Source: Sweltsa coloradensis (lineage: Eukaryota > Arthropoda > Insecta > Plecoptera > Chloroperlidae). Taken from it: 64,000 nucleotides of DNA. Each line of letters opens with the position of its first letter. Position 1 is the first letter of the stretch. Under the pieces are notes generated by a model that was not told the origin of the DNA, did no database searches, and saw nothing but the letters and a program-made list of their open reading frames with translations. Made by a program: the position numbers and the translations under genes. Positions 1 to 12,215 of this stretch are shown here, one piece after another. The stretch spans positions 1 to 64,000 of the forward strand of contig JAMZAV010000007.1 in NCBI GenBank assembly GCA_024449915.1, given 5' to 3'.

Positions 1-650
1 GGAGGGCCTCATAAGGAAGCGACAGGGAAGAGACGGGGTTCACCTTAACAGAGAAGGGGGAATCAGGCTTGGGGGATGAGGATTCAGGGGGTAATGAGGA
101 TTGCAGGGGGTAACTGGGACACAGTAGGTAGGTATGACAGGCGATGATCAGAGGGGAGAATGGGAACAATTGGGACTAGGGGTAGTTGTGCTGAGGATAA
201 CAGGGGAAAAAAAGGGACAATGAGGGAAGAGGGGGAAACATTAAGGTACATGAAAGAAGAAAACAATAATAGCATGTTGAGGAAAAAGTTACCCCAAGAG
301 GGCAACAAAGTAGTAAAATAGGAGGAGACAAGAACATAAGAGTGCTTCTAATCAATGCTAGAAGTATTAAAAATAAACAAGTGCCCTTCTGGACCAAGGT
401 GGAGCTATATGATGCTGATATTGTAATAGCAGTTGAGACTTGGTTGGATGAAGGGTTACAGATGGAGAAATAGGACATGACGGCTATAGCATATTCAGAA
501 GGGATAGAAATAACCAGAGGGGGGAGTCATGATAGGATGTAAGGAGGAACTTTGTGGTTAGATTATCATGGGTTGAGGAAAAATGTGAAATTCTCGGAAT
601 TAAAATACAGGGGGGAGAATGGAGTAACAGAGGTAGTGGCGGTGTATAGA

Positions 651-991
651 CAGTGGCGTATCCAGGAATTCATAAAGGGGGGGTTCGACCAATTAATTCA
701 TAGATGTACCGAAGGCCAAGTGGGGGGTCCGGCGGGCTTGTCGCCCGGAAAAATTTTATCCTTCAAGGTCATATTGGTTGAAAATCTGTGCGTTTTAAAG
801 CATCACAATAACCAAATTTGTATCTATACTTAAATCCTCTTTTGGTCCGATGGTAATTTGCATTTAGTTTTGCTATTAAACAGTTATTCTATATTCTCAT
901 TTGAAACGTTTAAGTGCACTTTCACACTTTTCTTTGGCAAAAGGGGGGGGGGTTTGTCCCCCCTCTCCCCCCCCCCTTGGATACGCCACTG
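651..991. mobile_element. hAT-type MITE with 8-bp target duplication
   Basis: A 341-bp non-autonomous DNA transposon. Its terminal inverted repeats (TIRs) are CAGTGGCGTATCCAGG on the left and the complement, ending GGATACGCCACTG, on the right. The 8-bp target TGTATAGA is duplicated exactly at 643-650 and 992-999. Removing the element and one target copy rejoins the LINE endonuclease reading (VYRPPG), so it inserted into the LINE. It encodes no transposase. An 8-bp duplication and CAG-type ends are typical of hAT. Confidence 0.9.
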
Positions 992-2548
992 TGTATAGAC
1001 CACCAGGTATTGGAGCAGGACTCAACGCTAAGAGATAAAAGGAAGAGTCAAAGGAGATAGGTCAATCATAGTGGCAGGTGACCTTAATCTCCCAAAGGTA
1101 ACATGGAAGGAGGGGGGGATCAAGGGAACAGAGAATGATAAATGGAATAATAAATGAGGGTCGCAACAAGTGGTGAAAAGGGGAAACACTAGGGAAAATG
1201 TAAAACGGGGGGGTATTTTTTTTCTGGATGTGGTGTTGTTGGGCCGGAAAAAGGTTGTCAGGAAATAATAGAGGGGAAAAGCGACCATAAACATTTTTTA
1301 GGGACCTTGAGGTGGAACTAGCCAGATAGAAAAAGGAACAGTATATTCATGGAATAAATGACCCGCCCAGGTCAGTGTCAGAGAATACTGAGAGAAAACT
1401 TTGAAAATGGAAGAAAACCAAGTATGGGAAAAGGGAAATTATGGGAAAATTTTAAGGAATAGCAAAGAAGCTAGGGATAATGGGGTCCTCACAAGGCAAT
1501 TAAAAAAAACCGGGGACCACCAATTAAAAACAGAAAAATTTAAAATGATGAAAGAAAGGCAAGAAAAATGTATAACAAATACAAAAAGACAAGGAAACAG
1601 AGAGGATAAGAAAATAAAAAGGTGTTGAGAAAAATTAAATATATATATAGAGAGAGGTGACAGGAAATTTGTTTTTAAAATGGAGAAGGGTAACTAAGAA
1701 ATTGCTAACCTAAAGAAAGGGAAGGCGCCAGGGGCAAGGGGTTTAAACAGGGGATTTTTTTGAAATAGCCATAAGGGAGAGGGGCCCTTTTTGACCGTGG
1801 TGATGGAAAAGTCAATAAAGGAGGGGCAGTACCAGATAGCTGGAGGGATAATAGTAATCCAATACATAAAGGGGGGGGGGGGGGGAAAAACCAAACTAAA
1901 AATCTCGCGTCAGGGGTCTAAGACAGGAAAGCGGTGGGTGACATATGAAAAAGTAATTAAGGAAAAAAACTGGCTCCTGATAGCCAACATGGATTCAGGA
2001 AGGGGGGACTCCACGAAAACCCCAATTATTAGGACGGTCAAGGATAGGGCAAACACTGGAAAAGGGGGGGTGATAGAACGGTGTTTATAGATTTCGAGAA
2101 AGCGTTTTTGACAAGGTGCCGCACAAAAAAATAATTGAAAAGGTGAAGGGGTAATAAGCCAAAGGGTAGTAAGATGGATCATGGAGTTTCCCCAAAGGGC
2201 GAATTTAAAGGGTTAAGGTAGGAGGGGAACGGGCGGGGGAAAAGAGGTAAAATCAGGGGGGGACCACAAAGGGAAACGTATTAGGGACCATCCTATTTAC
2301 TAATACATTAATGATCTGGGAGAGATTGGGACAAAAGTGAGGTTATTTGCAGAGACTGTGTCCCTAATCGGTAATTAAGAAAAATAAGATGTAGGTAAAA
2401 TTTTGGGATGACATAGAGGATTGGGGCATGGACCATAAGAAATTCTAGAGCCTGAATATAGGAAAATGTAAATGGTTTAGGTTTACAAGGAATAGGGGGG
2501 GGGGGGATAATTTGGGGGGGAAGGCTATTCCTTATTGGGGAAGGCAGA

Positions 2549-4676
2549 ATAGTCCTTGGAACAAGCTGCTAAAACTATAGGGGAAAATTTAAATCCGGGA
2601 AACCAGCACCAAAAATTAGGAGCGTTAAAGCTATTTAAAAATGAAAATTTACGGGGAAACGCTGGTAGCAAATGTCACCGTCATGGGGTCCCCAAATGGC
2701 CGCCAAAAAATTCTTAAAATTGCTGTAACTCAAGAATAAAATCAATTTGGATAAAATAGGTTTTTTTTATTCGGTTTTTTAAAGCTCTACAAAAAAAGTC
2801 ATTTGAAATTTTACCGTTAAAAAACAAAATTTTTAATTTTTATTTATATATTTTTACAATGTATTGCAAAATTAAAAAGCAATTTTGGTATTATATAAAT
2901 TTTACTAAATTCGCTAATTGCATAAAATTTTCAAAATACTAAAAAACGCCAAAAAAAAAACCAAATTTAAAGTCCCAAATGGAATTCCTGTAAACTTTTT
3001 TTATTATTATTTAAATTTAAATTTAAACCTTAATTAACCCAAATTTAAAAATTTTTTATTCACTTACAAGTCACGTTGTGTATCATACAGAAAAATATGA
3101 CCACAATGACCCAAAAAAAAATTTAGTTTTCCCAAAAATTAATTGCAATCACTTTCCTATTAATTCAATTTAATTTATTAATTTAAAAAAAATGACAATA
3201 AATTTAATTAATTTTTTTAAAAATTAAAAAACAAGTGTCGACCTTGGAATCTTGAAAGCTAGTTTTAAGGCGAATAAAAAGTTTAAAAAAAAAATTATAA
3301 TTAAATTAATTAAACCCGAATTTTTAAAATTTTAGTTAAATTACCCCCTTTTTTCATATGTATTGAAATGTTACCCAAATCAAACGATTGGTTCACGATC
3401 GTCATAAAAATATACTACTTTTTCTGACAAATGCCAAGAATCCGAATTGTCATGTCTCAAAAAAAATTTTTATGGGGGAATTTAAATTAAAAAAAAGTAC
3501 ATGAATTAATTTTGGGGAAAATATTAAATTTTTAAAAAAAATACTTGCAAAGTTCAATTTGATTTCTTCTGTTTGGGATTTTTTTATGTGTTTTTAAAAT
3601 TTGGGGACAATTTTAAAAATTATTTGGGTTTTAAGTAATTCCCTTCATTTTTAAATTTTTTAAATTAATCGGTAAGTTATAGGAATTTTTGGGTTTTGGG
3701 GCATACCAAATTTGGATTCAAATTGGGATTATGTCCCGTAAAGTAGTATATTTTTTATGACGAAAACGAATTTAGTTTTAGTATACATTTCAATACATTT
3801 GCAAAAAATGGGGGAAAAATTTAACTAAAAATTTTAAATTTAATTTTTCCCGATTATTAATTTTAAATTTAATTTTTAATTTTTTTCATTACATTTATTC
3901 CCTTTAAAAATAGTTTAAAAATGATTTTCCCAAATTTTAAATCATTTTGTTAATTTTACCAAAAAATTTAAATTTAGATTATTGTCATTTTTTTATTAAA
4001 TTTAAATTTAAAAATTTAATTAATAGGAAAGTGATTGAATTAATTTTTGGAAATATTTTTTTGGGTTTTTGGGGGGGTCTATTGTTTCTTTGGGGGGATA
4101 CACTACGTGACTTTGGTAAGTGAATAAGAAAATTTTAATTGGGATTTTAAATTTAAAGCTTTTAATTTTTTAAATTTTTAATTTTAAACAAAAAATTACA
4201 GGGAAATTTCTATTTTTGGGGCTTGAAAATTTTTGGTTTAAATTTGGGGTTTTTTTTAGTAAGGGCTTGGGAAATTTTTATGACAATCTAGCGAATTCCC
4301 AAGTATAAATAATTTAAAAACATACCAAAAAAATGCCTATAAATTTCAAAACATTTTAATAATATATAAAAAAATTTAAAACTTTTTTTATTTAACGGTA
4401 AAATTTTTTTAAAGACAAAATTTTTTTAAAAGCTTTTTAAAAACCGGGCAAACAAACCTATTTATCCAAATTTTGATGATTTTTTTTTTACAGCAAATTT
4501 TAAGAATTATTTTGCGGCCATCTTGGGACCCCATGACAGGTGACTTATTTGCTACCAAAGCGTGTCCCCGTGAAAATTAAATTCCCAAAATATGTCTTTT
4601 TTAAATGCTCCATAATTTTTTTTGCTGGGTTTTCCCGGGTTTGAAATGTTTTTTACGCTTGTTCCAAAGGACTAGA
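2549..4676. repeat. 2.1-kb AT-rich foldback (palindromic) element
   Basis: Two arms of about 1 kb are inverted copies, meeting near 3,580. The outer ends match (TAGTCCTTGGAACAAGC on the left against CGCTTGTTCCAAAGGACTA on the right). Internal landmarks also pair: GGGGTCCCCAAATGGCCG with CGGCCATCTTGGGACCCC, and ATAAAAATATACTAC near 3,405 with GTAGTATATTTTTTAT near 3,745. It interrupts the LINE above. No coding capacity was seen. The arms differ mostly in homopolymer lengths. The transposon class is unknown. Confidence 0.8.
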
Positions 4677-5549
4677 AGGGTAGAAGTCATAAAATAACCC
4701 GGGGGTTGGATTTTGCAAAATAAAATGGGAGAGCATGTGAAGAACGTAACAAAAAGGGGTTTTTTGGGGTACTGAACTTTTGTAAATGAGAACCCCTAAA
4801 AGGGGGGCCCGTAGGGATATAAGGGTCAAAGCAAAACAAAACATTAGTGAGGCCCACACTATAAAATTTAAAAGGGGCGGGCCCGGGACCCTTACAGGGA
4901 AAAAGGAAATTTAAATTTGGAAAAGGGCTGTGGGAAAAAAGGGATTTGGAGGTGATTTAACTAAAGGGGTTTAAAAATGGAAATGATAAGGGGGTAAATG
5001 GTGGGTTGGAAAGGGTCATACAAAGTGTCCCCTTGGGAAAATAAATGAAATTGGGTGGGTTAAAAAGAGGACAAGAAGACCCAAATTTACAGTTGGGAAA
5101 GTTGTACAAGTATCCAGGAATAAAGAAGGGGTTTTGGGCGAAACTGAATAAATGCTTTAAAAAAAGCTGGCCTACTTATAACGCTAGGGGGGACAATACC
5201 CTGGAAAATGAAAGGGAAACCCGAACACCGATTTGGGGAAATTTCTCCTTCTTAGCAAGGACAGTTGTGGAATGGAATGGGCTACGAAGGGATAGTAAGG
5301 GGGGGAAAAAAAAGAAAACAAACTAAAATAGGCTTTAAACAACTGCCCCAACGAGGGCCCCGCTTGCGAGAGTGAAGAGGAAGAGCAATACTAAACTGAA
5401 AAAGGAACAAGGGGAAGAAAAATGGAAGAAGGGGAGACAAATATGCGTGATTTAGAAGGAACTGGAAGAAAATGAACCTACCACCGACATTGGTCAGCAG
5501 TAGGAGGAATCAACAACAACAACAACAACTAAAACAAAAGTAGAGTGCT

Positions 5550-8500
5550 GTAAGGTTAAGCAAACTTGGTGGTGGTTTACTTGTATTTGTCAGGGAAACA
5601 GTGAAACTTGTTGAGATAAACGTTGATTTTGTGCATGCAGAAGCGCTATGCGGTACGATTTACCTTAATGATGTGTGTGTTTATTTGTTGCTCTGTATCG
5701 TCCTCCTAATTGTAGTCGCTTAAGATTTATTGAGAATTAGATGTGTTTTTAGAAAAAAACATTGGTGCTAATGGGATCATAATAGGAGATATAAATATTA
5801 ACTTGCTTGATACTTTGGACAGGAACACTGCAATTTATGAAGACGTGTTGGCAGCATGTGGCTTCATTAAATGTATAAAGAAAATACACGCGAAGATATA
5901 AGTCAGGTAGGTTTGTATCATCTTGTATTGATCATATTTACCTGCGCGGAAGATACTCATTATGCAACTCCGCTATCCTTACTACTAAAGTATCTGACCA
6001 CTATATGGTGCTCACATGCGTTCAATTTATAGGAAGGTCTCTTAACGTAGTTTCGCAGAATAAAAACTTGATAAGTGATCAAGTTCCTCTCTCAATTAAG
6101 TTGAACGAAAGAACATTACAAAATTATTTGTCTCGTATCAATTGGAACTATGTTTGCGACAATGATAATCCTGAGGAAATTTACACAAAAATATGCGGAG
6201 AGTTTTCAAAAGCTTACGACAAATCTACTTTTAGGAGTAAGAATGTTTCCAGACCAAGAGAAAGGCCTCGCAAAATATGGGTCACCGACGACCTTGTTAT
6301 TATGACAAAAGACGAGATAAACTTTTTAAAGATTGGAAAAATTGTAAAGACTTTGGCGAAAAAAAATCCCGTCTAAGAGAAGAGTACAATACCTAGTACT
6401 TACAGAAATAGAGTAATAAAAGAAATCAATAAAGCAAAGATAAAGTTTTACCGTAATTTAATATTCAATGCGAGAGGAGATGTAAAAGGAACGTGGCAAA
6501 TTATTAATCAAATTACTGGAAAAAAGAACGTATTTCAGTTGATGACGTGATATCTAAATATTTATGTAAAGATGTGAATACGAACTTAGTCGTCAATCAT
6601 TTTGTTAACTCTTTTGTTGACGGATAAGTACAATTGAACATGATTGCAACATTGTAACATTTCAGCGTGCACGCAATGAAAATATTCAAGTGAATCATTC
6701 GTTCTTCATGAAACCAGTTACTCTTACTAATATGAGAGCAATGATCGATTCTCTGAATGTAAATAAACAGACGGGTGTTGATGGATTGATTGCTCCTGTT
6801 TTGGCTGTATTGATAAACAAATCTATTGAGACCGGTATCATTCCTAAGCGACTCAAAAAAGCAATTATTAAACCTATATATAAGAAGGGTGACCATAAAG
6901 TTTACTCAAATTATAGGCCTATAGCTATATTACCAAGTATTGAGAAACTCTTAGAAAGGCATGTTGCTAATAACTTGGTGGAGTACTTAAATAAACATGG
7001 GATTCTGAATAGTAAACAGTTTGGTTTTCAAAAAGGAAAAAGTACCTCTACCCTGTTATTAGAGTTCTCTAATTTTGTAAATTCTAAATTAAACGACAAT
7101 ATGCACATTCTTGCTTTATTTGTGGATTTTAGTAAAGCATTTGACACGATAAACCACCAGAAACTTCTACAAGCTTTAGAGTCCATTGGCATTCGTGGTA
7201 GGCTATTGCGTTGGATTGGTTTAGAAACTATCTTACTGATAGATTCATGGAAGTGCATGTAAATGGCCACGTTAGTGAAGAAAAACATTGTGATTCTGGA
7301 GTCCCCCAGGGGTCTATATTGGGACCTACGTTATTTTTGATATATGTTAACTTTATGTCAAAATGTCTTATATATTGCTTTATATTTTCTTATGCTGACG
7401 ATACTGTTTTACTCGCGGTGCATTTTAATATTCGTGTTGCGCATGCTATGCTACAGTCTGACTTTAACAGTCTTTTACGTTGGAATCACGATAAAGAACT
7501 AGTAATTAACTCTTCTAAAACCAAAATTGTACATATATGCACACCCCACAATCACGAAAAAGATTTTCCAATTAATATTATTTATCACGATTTCAACTGC
7601 ATTCATACTATGGCTGAATTGACCGATTGTGAATGTAGTGGGAAAATTGAATGTGTAAATACTTATGAGTACCTGGGATTAACTGTAGATAGGCACTTTT
7701 TGTGGAAATATCATATTGATAAATTATGTAACAGACTACGCTCTTGCTCCTCTCGGCTTTATATTCTAAAATATGTATTACCTTTTTCCTTATTTAGAAC
7801 CGTGTATCAATCCATAGCCGAATCTTTGATTTTGTATGGCATTTTAGCTTGGGGCAATGCTTTGCGGTGTCACATTCAAAGGGTTGAAGATTTACAAAAA
7901 AAATGTTAAAAATGGTAAGTGTTGACTTTAAAACCGATTCTGAACTCTCCCGTAAACAATATTTTCTTTTTGTAATGTGCTGCCAATATCTTCATTGTTT
8001 ATATATAGATTTTATATTACACTTCTATTTTAAATCAGATTTCAGATTCTGTTAGACTCATGCAAGGATACAAGGCTAAAAGTGGCGGGGGCATTCAAAA
8101 TTCCCAATTTTAACAACAAATATGGCCAACGTTCACTTTCTTACTCGGTTCCTTCTACGTTCAACTTGATGCCCTCCTCACTGAAAACCTTGTCTACATT
8201 TCAAAAATTAAAACTGAACTAAAATCTTATCTTCTTTCTGACACCTTTTGACAATGTTTTCCGATTTATTTATTTATTTTTCTAAGCTCTTTGTTCTTTT
8301 TCTGTAATTTTTTGGATTTCACAAATTAACTGAATATGTCATGCAACCATAGTATTTATACATACATGTTTTTCATGTTTATTTTTGGTTATATGTTCCG
8401 TTCTCTGTATTGTTACCATCTTAAAGAAGGTATTAATTGGCTTTACCCCACAGGTAAGCCTTTTTCAGGCTTTGTGGGTTTTTTTGATTATATTCTTGTT

Positions 8501-8623
8501 AGATTTATTTCTGTAGGCCTATGTAACATTAATTATTTATTTGTACAATTTTGCTATGGTGTATGAGTCATGTATGTTCTATGTTCTATGACAATAAAAT
8601 AAATTTGTATAAAAAAAAAAAAA
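5550..8623 (+). mobile_element. CR1/Jockey-like LINE with poly(A) tail, 5'-truncated
   Basis: A non-LTR retrotransposon. Endonuclease fragments occupy 5,560-6,030 (GGGLLVFV, and SCIDHIYLRG near 5,930). A linker region follows, then reverse transcriptase at about 6,690-7,910. Catalytic blocks are visible: FVDFSKAFDTINH, GVPQGSILGPT and the active-site YADDT. The fingers block reads YSNYRPIAILPSIEKLLERH. The C-terminal region near 8,085-8,250 carries the usual Y-G-x-R-S motif. The 3' end has an AATAAA-like signal (8,592-8,600) and a 15-base A tone at 8,609-8,623. Frameshifts near 7,215 and 6,375 split the reading frame, so this copy is inactive. It is close to the minus-strand LINE at 14.2-15.8 kb. 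Confidence 0.85.
6690..7909 (+). pseudogene. LINE reverse transcriptase, frameshifted
   Basis: This is the reverse transcriptase part of the LINE at 5,550-8,623; it would copy the element's RNA at a nicked target. The first frame (6,690-7,262) covers fingers and palm up to FVDFSKAFDTINH. The second (7,211-7,909) carries the primer-grip block GVPQGSILGP and the catalytic SYADDT. The two frames overlap by about 50 bases and join near 7,220, where the RWI segment is followed by the expected R-N-Y-L. Length and order of blocks match a CR1/Jockey-type enzyme. At least one frameshift and a truncated upstream endonuclease make it a pseudogene. Confidence 0.8.
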
Positions 8624-8828
8624 AAGCATAGCAACACAGTGTTGGGGCAACTCTTTTTTTAAATTACTTTCTAAACAGTTCAGTTCACAGCTCAAATAAT
8701 AAACTTGAAAAATTATCAAGTTCTTTTAAAACCATAATTTTTTCAAGTTACTGGTACCTATATCTTGAATATGAACCAAGTTCTTTTAATTTAAAATTCA
8801 CTATTTTAATGAAAGTCTTAGTAAGACT

Positions 8829-8908
8829 AATAAATAAGATGAATCATACATGAATATAGGATATAGCCTATATATTCCTATATTCATGTATGATTCATCT
8901 TATTTATT
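8829..8908. repeat. Perfect inverted repeat, 33-bp arms
   Basis: Arms 8,829-8,861 and 8,876-8,908 are exact reverse complements around a 14-base AT-rich spacer. The transcript of either strand would form a strong hairpin. It lies just beyond the LINE tail and just before a PLE-like terminus. No coding sequence is present. Confidence 0.9.
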
Positions 8909-8924
8909 ATTTATTACCTAGTGA

Positions 8925-9045
8925 ATGAGTAGGGAAAGAAGTCCAACAGCTTTCCTGAAAATCATAGGTGGCTACGTGAGATGAGTGGACGTAAATATAA
9001 CAAACACAATTGTTAAAACGTTTTGGTCCGCGTTCACTCGACCAT
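8925..9045 (-). mobile_element. Penelope-like element terminus (fragment)
   Basis: Read on the minus strand, this has the same order of blocks as the longer PLE end at 25.37-25.56 kb. It has a small hairpin followed by AAAACG, an A/T-rich stretch, CAGCCACC, and the tail GGAAAGCTGTTGGACTTC. No coding part remains and no target duplication was identified. The call rests on comparison within this window. Confidence 0.5.
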
Positions 9046-9099
9046 TAGAGAAGAACGTTCTTCAAACTCGTTCTTTAAAAAGTTCTTGCCCCATCATTG

Positions 9100-10794
9100 T
9101 AGATATACATTAATGTAAAATACTGCAAGTATAGCGTGCTAAAGTTCCCAAGACTGCTTGGTACCTGGTAAGTGACTAATTATTACTAACTACAGTATTT
9201 AGCAAAAGAGCTACCTACTTGTCCATATTTGTGTTCTTCTGTAAATTATCACAGAAAACATATAGTCCTCTGGACAAAATTGAGGAAACCGCAATTGAAA
9301 TTAAGACATATATTGTATTGAAGACAAATCCAGGGAAAACGATTCTCCACGGAGAAGATAAGCTAAAACAAACACATTATATTAGTACGGTGTAACCTAA
9401 CTGCATTTTAAATTGATGATCGATTGATTGGATATTGCTTAACGTCTCATATTTATGCACTTTGGCTAATCGAGACGATGAGTGGTGATAGATGAGGATG
9501 AAGTATGAACAGAAGGGAGGAGGGGAAACCCGGTACCGGCACGTAGCCTACTCCTTTCGAAAAGTACCAAGGGGACCAACGGCTTAATGTCCCATCCGAA
9601 AGGACGGTGTGACTTTGACAGTCATATAGGTTCCTCCACTAACCCGGACTGCCGAGCAGACGTGGAGGAGAACGAAGCAGACGTCGAGGAGAACGAAGCT
9701 ATTACACTAACTTAGCTTTCGAATCCTCCATCTGCTCTAACCAGCGGTCTACGTGAGTTTCAGGGCTTAGCGGTCACCCACTCTACCCATGACCACGCCC
9801 GATTCTGCTTAACTTTGGTGTTCGAGTGGGAACCGGTTAAACGAGCTCGGCTAAACCGCTGGCTAACTGCATTTTAGAGTGTAGATATTAATAAGTAAGG
9901 TACCGGTACCGTAGGGTCTAACCATATTTTGAAAGTGACAAACCGGGACAACTAAAATGTAAGTGTATACATGTAGGCCTACTCATAGACCAGCACGGGG
10001 TCTAGAGACCCCGACGCTGGAGCCATTTTTTTTCTAGATTAATTTGTGCCAAAATGTCCAGAAAACAGCTTTCTGACTTTAAAATATTAATGGTAGGATG
10101 GTTTTAATGTGTACATTTTTGGCGTCATGAAATCATTATCAAGTGTTTCAAAATGATAGGCCTACCTAGCCTACTACAAAATAAAAAAGCCCTCAACAGA
10201 GTACAATGCAACGGATGTAATGGATTGATGGGGGCATCATATTAATGAAGGCCTAACCGCCTAATCAATAATGAGAGCAAGAGAGTGTTGTACTGTCAGT
10301 CAAATGATTTTACAGTTTCTATTAGTAGGGTGATTGTTGGTTTGGTCTTTGGTTTTGGTTTGTTTGTAAGGCTTTTTATAATTCTTTTTCCTGATAGGGC
10401 AATGGTCAAACTAATCTTCCACCAGAGCACAGAACGATCGGGAGATGACCATTGACCACAGTTGTCTTTACGTTGATAAAATAGGAATTTTTACAACAAT
10501 TTGGCGGCAGTGCATTATTGTTGTGGTGGGTGACAGATTTCCCACCAGAGTCTCTGCAGGACGATCGACATTTGGTCACCGCCATGCGTAAGTTCCACTG
10601 GAACCAAAATCTAAAGAGTCCTGTGGTCAATCCCCGATCATGCGATCCTGGCGGAGAATCGAGACGAACCAGCTTGGCATTGCCCTATTGATCAGGTGTG
10701 CAATTGTCACACCTTGCACACCGTAAAAAACAGTCAACTGTAGAATAGAAAATGTACTACCAATGGCAATTGGTGTAGTATAGGCCCTGACAAA
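9100..10794. other. No gene recognised; dispersed-repeat-like sequence
   Basis: No convincing exon is visible. A GC-richer stretch at about 9,420-9,860 contains an imperfect 20-bp tandem pair (GACGTGGAGGAGAACGAAGC and its neighbour near 9,660-9,700). It looks like a dispersed repeat, but I could not match it to a family or to another copy in this window. Minus-strand open frames at 10,406-10,830 have no recognisable motif. Confidence 0.4.
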
Positions 10795-11922
10795 TACCGA
10801 AAATGATGAACAATTCCGTATTACTATCAAATTTGAAAAATAACTTTCAAAATGGCTTTACTAAGCATCACTGGTCGACATATTAACGTTTCACAACAGC
10901 GCTTACCTTGGAAATGAGTAAAAAGTTGGAAAAACATGAACTATAAGTGGCGAGGAGTGACGCAGCCTATAGGCCTACTGTGCTGAGATGTTGTACTCAC
11001 TGCAAGTACCTTACAATAACATAATTTACAAATCCAAAATAGAATCATCACGTTTTTGGTGTCACCTATAGTAACAAAAAACCTTCAAACCCACCTTTAA
11101 CGTCACTATTTTAAACGAAAGTCATTTGAAAGTCCTTTATATTTAAAATAGAGACGTTAAAGGTTTTGTAGGTTGAGAACTTGAACTTTAAAACTTTATA
11201 TCTAGAGCTAACATCTAGATTACGAAATATCTAACTTGTAACGTTATCGATTAGTTTCCTGTATTGTTAAATAGCTATAATGACTATAAGCCGCCATCTT
11301 AAATGTTTCAAAGAACTTCACAATAGAATACACCCACACACAGGGCTTCGGCTCTAGGTGGGTCTTCTTCTTGCACCTATAAAACCGGCTATATTTACTT
11401 GTGTTATGTATACTGTATACTGAAGAAGAAGAATAAAGTCTTATCTTATCTTATCTTATCTTAGTATTAAAGTGCAAAAGGTTGGTAAACGTAAATGCAA
11501 GATGTTCATGTCCAACATAGCAAACCAACAACAGTGAAATGTCCCGAGTGTTTACGTGTTCAATCTGTGTTCATTTTTCCGTTCCATATTCCCGCCTACG
11601 CGGGTTGACATTGTTTTACTTTTAACTAGGCCTATAATTGAGGTAATTTGTTTAATTACCACTTACCAGTGGATTTTTGCTGGGAAAAGTAGGTTAGGGG
11701 GGTTGGGGGGGGGGGGGCGCGAAGCGCCGTGGCGAGGTTAGTACACAGCCTTGCAGCTGGTTACACTAATGTTTTTCCTACTTTTTACACATTTCTAAGG
11801 TAAGCGCTGTTTTGAAACGTTAATATGTCGACTAGTGATGCTCAATAAAGTCTTTTTTAAAGTTTTTTTTCAAATTTGACAATAATACGGAATTGTTCAT
11901 AATTACCCAAATACCATAGGCC
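10795..11922. mobile_element. Foldback element with about 140-bp inverted arms
   Basis: Arms 10,795-10,935 and 11,771-11,922 are inverted copies. Shared blocks include GAACAATTCCGTATTA, GTCGACATATTAACGTTTCA and ACAGCGCTTACCTT. Divergence between arms is modest. The interior holds a smaller inverted repeat (11,084-11,116 against 11,149-11,180) and a retroelement-like tail ending in a TTATC repeat at 11,440-11,462. No transposase was seen and the family is unknown. Confidence 0.7.
11340..11462 (+). mobile_element. Possible SINE or LINE 3' tail with (TTATC)n
   Basis: The segment ends in AATAAAGTC followed by four to five copies of TTATC, a form seen at the 3' ends of some short retroelements. 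It sits inside the foldback element at 10,795-11,922. No internal polymerase III boxes were recognised, so this is only a tail-like signature. Confidence 0.35.
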
Positions 11923-11992
11923 TACCATCCCAATAATTGTATGAAATAAAGAAATGAAAAAATGAAATGAAGTCTATTGTTCTGATGATGTA

Positions 11993-12188
11993 GAGCCTAG
12001 GGAACTCTTTTGGTTGGTATGAACAGTTTTTGATCAGTAGGTAGGCCCTACTTTAGATTTAAAATAGCGACATTAAAGGTTTTGTAGGTAGGGTACTTTT
12101 GATTTAAAATAGCGACGTTAAAGGTTTTGTAGGTAGGCCTACACACAAAAAAAACTGTCCATACCAACCGAAAGAGTACCGAGCCTAG
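11993..12188. repeat. Inverted repeat enclosing a tandem pair
   Basis: Arms near 11,993-12,031 and 12,147-12,188 pair through GAGCCTAGG, TTTGGTTGGTAT and AACAGTTTTT. Between them lie two tandem units of about 50 bp, each carrying TTTAAAATAGCGAC, TTAAAGGTTTTGTAGGTAG (12,057-12,090 and 12,105-12,138). The same unit recurs near 11,149-11,180, in the interior of the foldback element to the left. Confidence 0.7.
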
Positions 12189-12215
12189 GTAGGGGCCTAG
12201 GTAGCCCTAGCTTAC

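Larger units (their letters stand above)
300..5530 (+). mobile_element. Decayed CR1-like LINE, endonuclease to 3' end, interrupted twice
   Basis: A non-LTR retrotransposon relic. Around 340-460 the plus strand reads an apurinic endonuclease start (INARSIKNKQ, then VIAVETWLDEG). After the hAT MITE it resumes with a Y-R-P-P-G motif (992-1010) and GDLNLPKVTW (about 1,078-1,110). Reverse-transcriptase traces follow (a D-F-E-K-A-F match near 2,085). The C-terminal LINE motif FSFLARTVVEWNGLR lies at about 5,243-5,290, and the element ends near a short CAA repeat at 5,511-5,528. A 2.1 kb palindrome (2,549-4,676) splits it. Many stops and frameshifts show it is dead. Runs of G and A are unusually long here, so some breaks may be sequence errors. 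The clade (CR1/L2-like) is inferred from the motifs. Confidence 0.75.

Noticed and set aside
10627..10830. Possible second exon of the TMEM179-like gene (minus strand, after a TTCTACAG acceptor)
   Set aside because: The frame ends in a stop after about 50 codons and lacks the expected W-C and helix pattern of TMEM179.
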